From positions 1 through 18,001 of the forward strand of contig MGEP01000039.1 of NCBI GenBank assembly GCA_001791425.1: 18,001 nt of DNA, given 5' to 3'. This document shows positions 6,252 through 11,749 of the stretch, one piece after another. The translations under genes were made by a program, and so were the position numbers. Source of the stretch: Candidatus Uhrbacteria bacterium RIFCSPLOWO2_02_FULL_48_12. GTDB taxonomy: Bacteria; Patescibacteriota; Patescibacteriia; GWA2-46-9. The stretch's first letter is position 1, and each line of letters begins with the position of its first letter. The notes under the pieces are model-generated. The model searched no databases, had not been told where the DNA came from, and was given only the letters and a program-made list of their open reading frames with translations.

Positions 6252-6971
6252 TCATTTTTTAAAATTGTCATGAGCGTTCAAACGATGATCAACCCTTTGA
6301 TCGCTCTCTATAAAACCATCTTTAATATTAATAATACGCGCGGCATGTTCGGCCGTATAAGTCTCATGGGTAATTAGAATAATTGTATGCTTGTCTACGG
6401 TGTTCAGCCGCTCCAAAATCTCCATCACTGCCTGACCGGAGCGTGAATCAAGATTGCCGGTCGGCTCATCAGCAAAAATAACCGATGGATTGGTCACCAA
6501 TGATCTGGCAATGGCCACGCGCTGTTTTTCGCCGCCGGAAAGCTGGGACGGCTCAAAACTCAAGCGATGAGATAAACCGACCGCCTCCAAAGCCAAGCAG
6601 GCTCTCTGATCCCACTCTCTGGGTGATATATTAGAATAAAGGAGCGGCAGTTTAACGTTTTCTAAAACAGCCATGCGCGGCAATAAATTGAAGGCCTGAA
6701 AAACAAAACCCATACGGGCGTTCCTGACATGGGCTAGTTCAGAAGAAGAATACTCCTCAACTGTTTTGCCCTCAAACATGTACTGGCCGCCGGTAGGGTC
6801 ATCAAGAAAACCTAAAATATGGAGAAGAGTTGATTTGCCGGAGCCGGACGGACCCATGATGGCGACAAATTCTCCGGACTCCACTGAAAATGTCAGGCCA
6901 TGCAATACCGGAGTCGGCACCCCTTCGCTGTAATATGTCTTCTCTAAATTTTTTACTTCAATGAGTGCCAT
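6252..6971 (-). CDS. MacB-type ABC transporter ATP-binding protein
   Basis: A 239-residue ABC ATPase that powers the MacB-like exporter on the cytoplasmic side. Visible: Walker A GPSGSGKST at 40-48, Q-loop FQAFNLLP at 91-98, signature LSGGEKQRVAIARSL at 144-158, Walker B VIFADEPTGNLD at 164-175 and the H-loop His202 (ILITHE). This is the LolD/MacB/FtsE subgroup by the PTGNLDS motif. The length is normal for the family. Its stop overlaps a possible GIY-YIG start as ATGA. It follows the adaptor gene by about 18 bases. Confidence 0.96.
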   Translation of the reverse strand: MALIEVKNLEKTYYSEGVPTPVLHGLTFSVESGEFVAIMGPSGSGKSTLLHILGFLDDPTGGQYMFEGKTVEEYSSSELAHVRNARMGFVFQAFNLLPRMAVLENVKLPLLYSNISPREWDQRACLALEAVGLSHRLSFEPSQLSGGEKQRVAIARSLVTNPSVIFADEPTGNLDSRSGQAVMEILERLNTVDKHTIILITHETYTAEHAARIINIKDGFIESDQRVDHRLNAHDNFKK

Positions 6972-6989
6972 GGCGTGTTGCAGTATCCG

Positions 6990-8732
6990 CTATTTTGCTT
7001 TGGCAGCCGTGATTACTTTGTCTCCTTCTCTCAAGCCCTCCACGATTTCAATGTAGCCGTCAGAACCCTTTAAACCAGTCCTAACGGCCACCTCACGAAT
7101 GGTTGAATCGTCGTTCAATACCTGAACTGTCTTTTGACCGTTTTTGACCGCCATCGTTCTTTGAGGAATAGCCAGAACATTATCACGCCGCTCACCCGCC
7201 ACATCAATATTGGCGGTCATTCCTGATTTTATCCGGCCGTCACCGTTAGAGAACTGCAGAGTAATTTTGTAGGTGGCCACCCCCTCAATAATCTTTTCGG
7301 CCGGATCAATAGCTGACACCTCGGCTTTAAAAATGAGGTCATCGCCATAGGCGTCCAGCGTAACATCAGCCAGAGCGCCAACACTTATTTTGGCAATATC
7401 GGCCTCCGGCACATCGGCTTCAATGGCAAAATTAACAGATGAAATGACGGAGACAAACGGAACACTGGCCGTGATAATCTCCCCCGCTTTGGCTTCCTGT
7501 TTAGTGACAACGCCGTTGATTGGCGAGTTCAACACGGTTTTGTTTAACTGGGCCTGCAAATTATCCACGGCGGCAGAGGCCTGCGACACCGCCGCCCCCT
7601 GCGTGCGCAGGTTTGCTTCGGCCTGACGAACCTCTGCTTCTTTGGCCTTCAGCTGTTCAACGGTTGGACCGGCACGTTTAAGAGCTAATTCATTTTCGGC
7701 CAAGGAAAGAGAATTTTGAGACTGGCTGACTTTAGCGCGAGACGTATCAATAGAGTCTTTGTTGACCGCTTTCTGGCTTGCGATTGACTGCTGTTGTCCG
7801 CTCACACTGGTAATTGCCGTATTTACATTAGTACGGGCCGTATTCAGATACCCCTTATAAGCAGTGACGGTGGCTTGAGACAAACTGGTTGAGGTATTAA
7901 CTGTATCAGTTAAACGCGTTAAAAAATCTCTTGACGAAGTCAGTCTGGACATGGCTCTGGCCAGAGCCGCGTCAAGTTCTGCTCTACCGGCTGTTAGTGA
8001 ATCCAAGTCAGCCCGAAAAGATGCCAGCATCGTCGTCATCTCCAAACGCTGACGCTCAACGTCAATTTGCGCCTGTGAGTTAGCGGTCACGAAAGACAAG
8101 CGCGGGTTAGTGTTATCGTCGGAAAAAAATTCATCCGTCTGTTTAATCACCGCATCTTCTGCTTTAACCAGACCATCATTTAAAATATTGGGCACACTCA
8201 AATACAGATTCGTCAAATCAATATCAGCCTGGTGTTCAATATTGGCGAGGTCATTTTCAGCATCAGCCAAAATTTGTTTAGCGCTTAAAACTTTTGTTTC
8301 AGCGACAGCCAGCTCTTCTGGCCTGGTACCGCGCTTCAGCTCATCGAGTTTTGCTCTTTGCGCTTCCAGAGCCGCTTCGTATTGAGCGCGGCTTGCTTCG
8401 GCGCTTTTCAAAGCCGCCGCGGCCTTTTTTAAGTCGGCCACCAGCTCGCTTTGATCAAGCTCAACCAAGGCCTGCCCCATTGCTACCATATCGCCAATTT
8501 TAACATTGATCTTGGCAACTTTCCCACCGCGCTCAAAAGCTAAATTCACGTCTTCGGCCGGCTTTACTCGTCCGGTAACGCTGACCTCCTGCCGCACCGA
8601 ACGGCGTTCGGCTGCGAGCCACTCATAAGTCGGCTGAACCGACCGGCCATAAAACCAGTACCAGCTAAAAAAAATAACTAATATTAATATTATTAAAATT
8701 ATGAGCTTCTTTTTTGTTATAAATTTAGACAT
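6990..8732 (-). CDS. HlyD/MacA-family adaptor protein with an extra-long coiled coil
   Basis: A 580-residue membrane-fusion (adaptor) protein. A basic N-terminus and membrane anchor (about 10-27) precede the first half of the lipoyl domain (around 48-95, GKVAKINVKIGDMVAMGQALVELD). A very long alanine/leucine-rich helical region spans about 96-395, then comes the second lipoyl half with LNSPINGVVTKQEAKAGE, and the beta-barrel and membrane-proximal domains. Typical MacA proteins are about 370-400 residues; here the helical hairpin is much longer. In didermic bacteria such hairpins reach an outer-membrane channel; what it contacts in a CPR cell is unknown. Together with the ATPase and permease it forms a MacAB-like exporter. 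It starts 12 bases after marR. Confidence 0.92.
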   Translation of the reverse strand: MSKFITKKKLIILIILILVIFFSWYWFYGRSVQPTYEWLAAERRSVRQEVSVTGRVKPAEDVNLAFERGGKVAKINVKIGDMVAMGQALVELDQSELVADLKKAAAALKSAEASRAQYEAALEAQRAKLDELKRGTRPEELAVAETKVLSAKQILADAENDLANIEHQADIDLTNLYLSVPNILNDGLVKAEDAVIKQTDEFFSDDNTNPRLSFVTANSQAQIDVERQRLEMTTMLASFRADLDSLTAGRAELDAALARAMSRLTSSRDFLTRLTDTVNTSTSLSQATVTAYKGYLNTARTNVNTAITSVSGQQQSIASQKAVNKDSIDTSRAKVSQSQNSLSLAENELALKRAGPTVEQLKAKEAEVRQAEANLRTQGAAVSQASAAVDNLQAQLNKTVLNSPINGVVTKQEAKAGEIITASVPFVSVISSVNFAIEADVPEADIAKISVGALADVTLDAYGDDLIFKAEVSAIDPAEKIIEGVATYKITLQFSNGDGRIKSGMTANIDVAGERRDNVLAIPQRTMAVKNGQKTVQVLNDDSTIREVAVRTGLKGSDGYIEIVEGLREGDKVITAAKAK

Positions 8733-8744
8733 ATAATGAGTAAA

Positions 8745-9173
8745 TTATTTATGATAAATCTTGGAAAGTTTATCAAGGATACGTATCAAATCCCTTTGCT
8801 CTTTGGCGCTTAGGTGTTTGAAAACTCCTCTCATCTGCGTTGACATCCGATGAGCGCCTTGATCAATCGCCCGATGCCCGCGACTCGTCACCAGCAAACG
8901 CACTTTCCGACGATCTGTTTCGTCGTGTAGGCGCTCCAAATAACCGGCCCGAACCACAACCGTAATGAGCGAGGTCGCCGAAGGCGGCGTAATGGAAAGA
9001 TAGCGAGCGACGTCATTCATTGTCGGGTTGTGATGGTCAGCTACATACTGCAGTGTTTCAAGCTGTAGGACCGAGAAAGGATTAATCCGTTCACGCTGTT
9101 TCACTCCTTCTCTGATGATTCTTCCGGTTTTGAATATTAACGATATTAAATAATCAATGTTAGACGATGACAT
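8745..9173 (-). CDS. MarR-family transcriptional regulator
   Basis: A 142-residue winged-helix regulator, the usual length for MarR. Helix-turn-helix is at about 50-78 (MNDVARYLSITPPSATSLITVVVRAGYL) and the wing is at about 80-98 with the DETDRRKVRLLVTSRG signature; terminal helices would form the dimer interface. It is the first gene of the exporter operon and is followed closely by the adaptor, so it most likely represses its own operon, with release by an exported compound. The perfect palindrome at 9203-9215, 30 bases upstream of the start, is the natural operator candidate. Ligand unknown. Confidence 0.94.
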   Translation of the reverse strand: MSSSNIDYLISLIFKTGRIIREGVKQRERINPFSVLQLETLQYVADHHNPTMNDVARYLSITPPSATSLITVVVRAGYLERLHDETDRRKVRLLVTSRGHRAIDQGAHRMSTQMRGVFKHLSAKEQRDLIRILDKLSKIYHK

Positions 9174-9192
9174 AATATAAATTTGGTTTGAC

Positions 9193-9215
9193 TATATAAT
9201 TATTAGACTGTCTAA
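9193..9215 (-). promoter_or_regulatory. Candidate MarR operator and promoter
   Basis: TTAGACTGTCTAA (9203-9215) is a perfect 13-bp palindrome, arms TTAGAC/GTCTAA. On the minus strand a TATATA -10-like box follows at about 9193-9198, so the palindrome would lie in the promoter spacer and binding would block transcription. The -35 is weak. This arrangement is typical of autoregulated MarR genes; binding here is inferred. Confidence 0.6.
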
Positions 9216-9274
9216 CTAAATATACCCCGCCACCGCCGATATTGTCAACCCCATAGAAGTCAATCTCTGTTTTG

Positions 9275-9289
9275 TGATATAATTAAATT
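9275..9289 (+). promoter_or_regulatory. Extended -10 promoter giving a leaderless transcript
   Basis: TGATATAAT (9275-9283) is a perfect extended -10 element (TG-N-TATAAT). Exactly six bases separate it from the ATG at 9290, so transcription should start on the A of the start codon. No good -35 is present, as usual for extended -10 promoters, and no ribosome binding site is present. Confidence 0.7.
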
Positions 9290-10048
9290 ATGGAATCATC
9301 CACTTTCAGCATTGGTATTATATTTAACGCGTTTGTCAGCGGCATTGTGGCCGCCGCGGCCATTGCTCTTGTTTTCTTTTTATTTAAGCGTTACCGTAAA
9401 CTTCATTCTACCATGAGAGCTTATGCCTGGTTTTGGTTCTTTACGGCCCTGGTGTGGATTCCCTTGTCTATACGTTATTTATTCATTGGTTTTGGCAGTA
9501 CTGGTCAATGGCCGCACTATTTTGATATTCTTTTGCAATTCGCCGTCTTCCTTGGCGGGCTTCCTCTTATTTATTATATCGGCTTAAGGGTATTCAATGA
9601 TCAATGGTTAGCCGGCGCCATGGGATTAGCATCAATACTGCCAATAGCCACGGCATTATGGTTAATTCTACAGCCCGGCGGCCTCATCGCCCAAGAAATT
9701 ACTTTTTTTTCCGCCGAAACAATCATCAACACCGGATCATTAATTATCTTCAATGTGGAAGGGGGCCTTCTTTTGGCACTGCTGATTTATGACATCATCA
9801 TCCATCTTAATCAATGGCGTAAAAGTCATATCCGCCAAACATTTTATAGGGCTCTGTACTCTTTAGCCATAGTTATTTATCTCGCTCTTGGTATCTTGGA
9901 GCAAAGTGGTCTGGTAAACGACTGGACATTGGTGGTTTTCAGGATTTTATACGCCGCCACTTTCCTCTTTGTGTATTTATTGATTACTCAACACGAAGCG
10001 GCTGATGAAACTTATTTTCAAGAAGAAGCTAATATAGCGGCGGTCTAA
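9290..10048 (+). CDS. Seven-helix membrane protein, unrecognised
   Basis: A 252-residue protein with seven predicted membrane helices at about residues 8-30, 43-63, 75-96, 104-126, 140-168, 182-203 and 212-235 and an acidic cytoplasmic tail (EAADETYFQEEAN). The layout resembles the seven-helix sensor module found at the N-terminus of some histidine kinases, but no kinase or other output domain follows. It is divergent from the marR operon. It is preceded by a consensus extended -10 promoter and probably leaderless, and is followed by a strong bidirectional terminator. The family is not recognised. Confidence 0.75.
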   Translation: MESSTFSIGIIFNAFVSGIVAAAAIALVFFLFKRYRKLHSTMRAYAWFWFFTALVWIPLSIRYLFIGFGSTGQWPHYFDILLQFAVFLGGLPLIYYIGLRVFNDQWLAGAMGLASILPIATALWLILQPGGLIAQEITFFSAETIINTGSLIIFNVEGGLLLALLIYDIIIHLNQWRKSHIRQTFYRALYSLAIVIYLALGILEQSGLVNDWTLVVFRILYAATFLFVYLLITQHEAADETYFQEEANIAAV

Positions 10049-10060
10049 AACCCCGAACAC

Positions 10061-10100
10061 AAAAAATTCCCGCACCGCACAAAGCGGTCTGGAATTTTTG
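10061..10100. terminator. Bidirectional hairpin terminator (copy 1)
   Basis: AAATTCC and ACCGC on one side pair with GCGGT and GGAATTT on the other around CACAAA, flanked by A-run and T-run, so it can terminate on either strand. On the plus strand it ends the gene at 9290-10048. It is the near copy of the tRNA-Trp terminator 174 bp downstream. Confidence 0.8.
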
Positions 10101-10143
10101 GCAGGGGCGGTAGGAATTCTCGTCGCACTTCGTGTTCTGTCCT

Positions 10144-10208
10144 GGGCAGCGCCGAACGCTGCGCTCGCTCGCGTTCGTCGGCGTCTCGGCTTCGCCTCAC
10201 TGCTGCCC
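10144..10208. repeat. Large GC-rich hairpin between the duplicated ends
   Basis: GGGCAG (10144-10149) pairs with CTGCCC (10203-10208). Nested inside, CGCCGAACGC (10150-10159) pairs with GCGT and TCGGCG within 10171-10183 around a three-base bulge. Not coding on either strand. Confidence 0.6.
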
Positions 10209-10234
10209 GTTCAATTCCTAATCCCAGTCCTATC

Positions 10235-10271
10235 AAAAAATTCCCTACCGCATAAAGCGGTCGGGAATTTT
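10235..10271 (-). terminator. Rho-independent terminator of tRNA-Trp
   Basis: On the minus strand ATTCCCGACCGC, loop TTTAT, GCGGTAGGGAAT and TTTTTT follow directly after the encoded CCA of tRNA-Trp. The stem is 12 bp with one mismatch. A textbook intrinsic terminator for the rpmG/tRNA-Trp transcript. Confidence 0.9.
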
Positions 10272-10345
10272 TGGCAGGGGCGGTAGGAATCGAACCCACG
10301 ACGAGCGATTTGGAGTCGTTCATGATACCACTTCACCACGCCCCC
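10272..10345 (-). tRNA. tRNA-Trp(CCA), CCA end encoded
   Basis: On the minus strand: acceptor GGGGGCG with CGCCCCT (a G1-U72 wobble), D arm GTGA/TCAT, anticodon stem AACGA/TCGCT with loop CTCCAAA (anticodon CCA), variable CGTC, T arm GTGGG-TTCGATT-CCTAC, discriminator G and encoded CCA at 10272-10274. The G73 and the CGCCCCT-G-CCA 3' end match bacterial tRNA-Trp. The anticodon stem has an A28-C42 mismatch. rpmG is upstream, the usual neighbour. Confidence 0.93.
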
Positions 10346-10409
10346 TTAATTAACTAATGGCTCTTGAACGAATTCTTAAACGCGCGAATTCGCTTTATGA
10401 GCACTTCTA

Positions 10410-10437
10410 CTATTGGCCATTTGCTATTGGCTATTTT
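10410..10437. repeat. 7-bp tandem array, core CTATTGG
   Basis: CTATTGG, CCATTTG, CTATTGG, CTATTTT in perfect 7-bp register. The last unit includes the rpmG stop codon (10431-10433). Confidence 0.7.
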
Positions 10438-10586
10438 GTTTCCTTATGCACCGTGTGTTTGCCGCACCATGGACAATGTTTTTTTAGTTCAAGGCGATTC
10501 TTCAATTTCTTTTTATTCTTGAAACTGTGATAATTCGTGCGCTTGCACGAACCGCATTCCATTTTTATTAGATTGTCTTGTGACAT
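10431..10586 (-). CDS. rpmG: 50S ribosomal protein L33
   Basis: A 51-residue basic protein of the large ribosomal subunit, normal length for L33. It has the zinc-binding form, with Cys pairs C11-G-S-C14 and C38-P-W-C41, and the family landmarks TNYHSFKNKKK, LELKKHCPWC and HTVHKETK. It lies directly upstream of tRNA-Trp on the same strand, an order conserved in many bacteria, where secE and nusG usually follow. Here those genes are missing and the duplicated terminator region and an opposite-strand gene follow instead. No Shine-Dalgarno site precedes the ATG. Confidence 0.95.
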   Translation of the reverse strand: MSQDNLIKMECGSCKRTNYHSFKNKKKLKNRLELKKHCPWCGKHTVHKETK

Positions 10587-10607
10587 ACTATAATTAATTC
10601 AAAATTC

Positions 10608-10637
10608 TCCGCCAGAGGCGGATCCGCCTTTGGCGGA
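10608..10637. repeat. Dispersed palindrome GGCGGATCCGCC, copy 1
   Basis: A 30-bp near-perfect palindrome, arms TCCGCCAGAGGCGG and CCGCCTTTGGCGGA around the central GGATCC. It recurs at 11527-11556 with three substitutions. It sits upstream of rpmG, probably forming a cruciform or RNA hairpin. Confidence 0.8.
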
Positions 10638-10697
10638 AAAACTTATAACGTATAACATAATGCACAGGAGAATACAGGAAATTTAAAAATGTGTCAA

Positions 10698-10725
10698 TGG
10701 TGCCGCTCCTAGGATGCGACCCCAC
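10698..10725 (-). pseudogene. Degenerate tRNA 3' end
   Basis: On the minus strand: GTGGG, loop GTCGCAT, CCTAG, acceptor GAGCGGC, A and CCA. The T-loop differs from TTCRANN at its first and fifth positions and the T stem has a mismatch. No acceptor 5' strand GCCGCTC or anticodon arm is found upstream; instead a hairpin of CCCCGTACCAA and TTGGTGTGGGG occupies that place. A dead tRNA remnant seems likely. In the classical cluster a tRNA-Gly would be near here, but identity cannot be read. Confidence 0.4.
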
Positions 10726-10780
10726 ACCAAAGCTTTGCTTGGTACGGGGCAGACCTACTGTTTATCCCGCACCTTTCCAA

Positions 10781-10805
10781 AGCCAGGGAGAGGGATCGAA
10801 CCTCC
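10781..10805 (-). pseudogene. tRNA 3' fragment (T arm and acceptor), partner of 11022-11042
   Basis: On the minus strand: T stem GGAGG, loop TTCGATC, CCTCT, acceptor CCCTGGC and T73, followed by TT and the trailer arm. The acceptor strand pairs with GCCATGG at the 5' fragment in six of seven positions. The two lie about 216 bases apart with tRNA-Thr(TGT) between. The G1-C2-C3, T73 and TTTGG trailer resemble the tRNA-Thr genes nearby, so a third tRNA-Thr is a possible ancestor. Confidence 0.55.
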
Positions 10806-10842
10806 AACTTTACCCCGCACCATTACTCTTGTGGAGCCGAGG

Positions 10843-10859
10843 GCCCCGCCTTGCGGGGC
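10843..10859. repeat. CCCCGC hairpin
   Basis: GCCCCGC and GCGGGGC form a 7-bp stem around CTT. A very similar hairpin is at 11110-11126. Both lie between tRNA pieces of the cluster. Confidence 0.6.
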
Positions 10860-10888
10860 GACCTACTGTCTGTTTACCCGCCTGCCAA

Positions 10889-10961
10889 AGCCCACGGTCG
10901 GGGTCGAACCGACAACCTATGCTTTACAAAAGCATTGCTCTGCCAATTGAGCTACGTGGGC
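10889..10961 (-). tRNA. tRNA-Thr(TGT)
   Basis: On the minus strand: acceptor GCCCACG/CGTGGGC, D arm GCTC-AATTGGCA-GAGC, anticodon stem ATGCT/AGCAT with loop TTTGTAA (anticodon TGT, codon ACA), variable AGGTT, T arm GTCGG-TTCGACC-CCGAC, discriminator T. CCA is not encoded. Complementary GCCTGCC/GGCAGGC words flank it. It sits between two fragments of another tRNA. Confidence 0.96.
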
Positions 10962-11021
10962 ATACGGCGGGCAGGCAAAACAGTTGCTCCCCGCCCGCCT
11001 GCTTGCGAAGCTTGCGGCGGG

Positions 11022-11042
11022 TACCAATTGAGCTACCATGGC
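11022..11042 (-). pseudogene. tRNA 5' fragment broken in the D loop
   Basis: On the minus strand: acceptor GCCATGG, TA, D stem GCTC and loop AATTGGTA, then an abrupt change to CCCGCC and a hairpin. It is preceded by the leader arm CCCGCACCTTTCTTGA. A matching 3' piece is at 10781-10805. The missing middle (D stem 3' strand and anticodon arm) cannot be found intact between them. Confidence 0.55.
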
Positions 11043-11109
11043 TCAAGAAAGGTGCGGGGCTACGCTCCGCCTTCGTCGTAAGCTAAGGGAGCAAAAATTA
11101 TCCCTGGTG

Positions 11110-11163
11110 GCCCCGCTCGGCGGGGCTGACTGACATTACACACATCACGGCTAGGCCGTGATG
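11110..11163. repeat. Two hairpins downstream of tRNA-Tyr
   Basis: GCCCCG/CGGGGC at 11110-11126 is the sister of the 10843 hairpin. CATCACGGC/GCCGTGATG at 11143-11163 is a 9-bp stem with a 3-base loop, eight bases after the CCA end of tRNA-Tyr on the minus strand. Neither has a T-run, so they may guide 3' trimming or weak termination. Confidence 0.5.
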
Positions 11164-11170
11164 CTCACTA

Positions 11171-11257
11171 TGGTGGGTGGAGTAGGATTCGAACCTACGA
11201 AGGCACAAGGCCACCTGATTTACAGTCAGGCCCGTTTGACCGCTTCGGTACCCACCC
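11171..11257 (-). tRNA. tRNA-Tyr(GTA), CCA end encoded
   Basis: On the minus strand: acceptor GGGTGGG with TCCACCC (G7-U66 wobble), anticodon stem CCTGA/TCAGG with loop CTGTAAA (anticodon GTA), long variable arm GGC-CTTGT-GCC typical of class II bacterial tRNA-Tyr, T arm GTAGG-TTCGAAT-CCTAC, A73 and an encoded CCA at 11171-11173. The upstream GIY-YIG reading frame on the same strand runs into this gene as far as 11195. Confidence 0.96.
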
Positions 11258-11506
11258 ATGATGAGTTTTTGCTAAAATTTCGTCTAACCACTTTCTCCCT
11301 TGTCCAGATTTTAAGATCTTCTCGCGCGCCATTGCTTCTCTCCTAGTATTATACTCCTCTGAATATACTAGACGCCATGGTCTCCGACCTTTTGTATACT
11401 TGCTCTTCCCCTTGTTGTGCCGATTAACTCTTGCTTCAATATTATCGGTACTGCCGATGTATCTATTGCCATGCATTATACTTTTTAATACATAAATATA
11501 ATACAT
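11195..11506 (-). CDS. Stand-alone GIY-YIG nuclease whose frame ends inside tRNA-Tyr
   Basis: The second GIY-YIG (URI) domain protein of the window. It starts at ATG 11504-11506 with MYYIYVLKS; NRYIGSTDNIEARVNRHNKG supplies the second Tyr motif and Arg, and AREKILKSGQGRKWL carries the catalytic Glu. An upstream in-frame extension is encoded by the 11527 palindrome and is not likely translated. The domain itself ends near ILAK; the last 22 or so residues are the sense reading of tRNA-Tyr and stop at 11195, so about 63 bases are shared with the tRNA gene. It lies between tRNA-Thr(GGT) and tRNA-Tyr in an otherwise typical tRNA cluster. Similar to, but clearly diverged from, the gene at 5950. Confidence 0.85.
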   Translation of the reverse strand: MYYIYVLKSIMHGNRYIGSTDNIEARVNRHNKGKSKYTKGRRPWRLVYSEEYNTRREAMAREKILKSGQGRKWLDEILAKTHHGWVPKRSNGPDCKSGGLVPS

Positions 11507-11526
11507 AATATCAATTAAGTGGATTC

Positions 11527-11556
11527 TCCGCCTGGGGCGGATCCGCCTCTGGCGGA
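11527..11556. repeat. Dispersed palindrome GGCGGATCCGCC, copy 2
   Basis: A second 30-bp palindrome like 10608-10637, arms TCCGCCTGGGGCGG and CCGCCTCTGGCGGA around GGATCC. It lies just upstream of the GIY-YIG gene on its strand. Confidence 0.8.
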
Positions 11557-11607
11557 AACCCACGACAGACTCATTGCTATAAAATATCCTCTACTTCACC
11601 ACGCCAA

Positions 11608-11679
11608 AGCCGACGGTGAGAATTGAACTCACGACCTACTCCTTACCATGGAGTTGCTCTACCTCTGAGCTACGTCGGC
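11608..11679 (-). tRNA. tRNA-Thr(GGT)
   Basis: On the minus strand: acceptor GCCGACG/CGTCGGC, D arm GCTC-AGAGGTA-GAGC, anticodon stem ACTCC/GGAGT with loop ATGGTAA (anticodon GGT, codon ACC), variable AGGTC, T arm GTGAG-TTCAATT-CTCAC, discriminator T. CCA is not encoded; TTTGGC follows, as in the other tRNA-Thr. Confidence 0.96.
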
Positions 11680-11749
11680 ATAAATCTATCAAGCGTTCAG
11701 AATACCTTATTGTTGTAATTTTATCAAATAAAAAAATACATTATGCCGA

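Larger units (their letters stand above)
10061..10290. repeat. 57-bp direct duplication: terminator plus tRNA-Trp 3' end
   Basis: 10061-10117 and 10235-10290 are near-identical copies (a one-base length difference and a few substitutions). Each contains the hairpin terminator and then the complement of CCA, the tRNA-Trp acceptor 3' strand and part of the T stem. Only the second copy belongs to a complete tRNA. The 117-bp spacer is dominated by a large GC-rich hairpin. This is the layout left by an integration/excision event at a tRNA 3' end, or by a local duplication. Confidence 0.8.
10766..11058 (-). repeat. 12-bp complementary arms enclosing a split tRNA and tRNA-Thr(TGT)
   Basis: CCCGCACCTTTC (10766-10777) is the exact complement of GAAAGGTGCGGG (11047-11058). 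On the transcribed minus strand the first arm met is CCCGCACCTTTCTTG, matching the leader of tRNA-Pro (CCTGCACCTTTCTTG); the second is TTTGGAAAGGTGCGGG, matching its trailer. Between them lie a tRNA 5' piece, a full tRNA-Thr and a tRNA 3' piece. Confidence 0.8.

Noticed and set aside
10045..10323. Minus-strand ORF across the duplicated terminator and tRNA-Trp
   Set aside because: Shadow of the repeats, hairpin and tRNA; low-complexity arginine-rich product.
10691..11086. Three overlapping plus-strand ORFs across the tRNA-Thr region
   Set aside because: All are antisense shadows of tRNA-Thr(TGT), tRNA fragments and GC-rich hairpins.
11507..11563. N-terminal extension of the second GIY-YIG protein
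   Set aside because: It is encoded by the GGCGGATCCGCC palindrome; the family begins at MYYIYV.
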